This document shows positions 5,144-5,319 of a DNA stretch of 5,319 nucleotides, piece after piece (position 1 is the first letter of the stretch; every line of letters begins with the position of its first letter). The stretch is taken from assembly GCA_021815245.1 (NCBI GenBank), contig JAKAHF010000214.1:1-5319 (forward strand). The letters run 5' to 3'. The DNA is from Actinomycetes bacterium. Lineage in GTDB: Bacteria; Actinomycetota; Thermoleophilia; RBG-16-64-13. The position numbers and the translations under genes are program-made. The notes beneath the pieces are model-generated. The model made no database searches. It was given only the letters and a program-made list of their open reading frames with translations, and was not told the origin of the DNA.

Positions 5144-5319
5144 CTACTCGACCGCCGCGCCTCCAACCTGCCCGCGTAGCCGGTTGACGTCCTTCGCGGG
5201 GGGGGCGCCGAAGTAGCGGCCGTACTCGCGGCTGAACTGCGAGGCGCTGGCGTAGCCCACGTTGCGGCTCGCGATGCCCGCGTCCATCATCTTCGCCAGC
5301 ATCAGGCGGCGGGCCTCCT
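5144..5319 (-). CDS. AraC-family transcriptional regulator, C-terminal end only (partial)
   Basis: The minus-strand frame enters at the right edge and ends at the TAG at 5144-5146, giving 57 complete codons. The residues EARRLML, then [21 protein letters not shown], match the second helix-turn-helix of AraC/XylS regulators, where SQFSRxFxxxFGxxP is the family hallmark. Only about the last third of the DNA-binding region is visible, so the ligand-binding N-terminus and the regulated pathway cannot be judged. About 54 of 57 codons end in G or C, well above the other genes here, which suggests native core-genome sequence. The exceptions (CTA, GTT, GGA) all fall in the last dozen codons, beyond the conserved domain. 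The reading frame is intact to its stop. Confidence 0.88.
   Translation of the reverse strand, partial: EARRLMLAKMMDAGIASRNVGYASASQFSREYGRYFGAPPAKDVNRLRGQVGGAAVE

Noticed and set aside
4868..5179. Plus-strand 103-codon frame across the right-hand gap
   Set aside because: It reads through tandem and inverted repeats and into the antisense of the AraC-type gene, with no recognisable domain.

Overview
The window is high-GC DNA (about 60% by eye) with the look of an accessory region from a high-GC bacterium. No gene allows a species call. The only host-like sequence is the last 57 codons of an AraC-family regulator at the right edge, where about 95% of third codon positions are G or C. The three complete genes inside the window run lower (roughly 50-75% in hand-counted samples), which fits acquired DNA.

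Layout, left to right. A possible leftward gene start sits at 1-26, followed by a 313-base non-coding stretch holding short repeats and hairpins. A leftward gene at 340-2328 encodes a 662-residue protein with four recognisable parts: a beta-propeller-like N-terminus, a TPR-like helical segment, a DEDDh (DnaQ/epsilon-type) exonuclease and a C-terminal BRCT domain. A 672-base stretch without a convincing gene follows. At 3001-4137 is a rightward gene for a three-Cys-motif partner protein (TcmP family). It meets, tail to tail with a 23-base overlap, a leftward gene at 4115-4867 for a DUF5131 (phage Gp37/Gp68-like) protein carrying a Cx6CxxC motif. A repeat-rich 276-base gap separates that from the AraC-family end at 5144.

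TcmP and the Cys-motif protein are a known conserved pair of unknown biochemical function. TcmP has a methyltransferase-like motif and its partner has a radical-SAM-like cysteine cluster, so a joint modification reaction is plausible but unproven. The exonuclease-BRCT protein next door suggests a nucleic-acid-directed accessory or defence-type module; that is inference from gene content, not demonstrated.

The non-coding DNA is more structured than expected. All five GGTACC palindromes of the window lie between genes, two of the gaps carry them as inverted pairs, a 13-base sequence is repeated exactly on both sides of the exonuclease gene, and related CGATTCG-rich motifs sit in opposite orientation near the two outer ends. 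These could be operators of a shared regulator or boundary sequences of a mobile segment.
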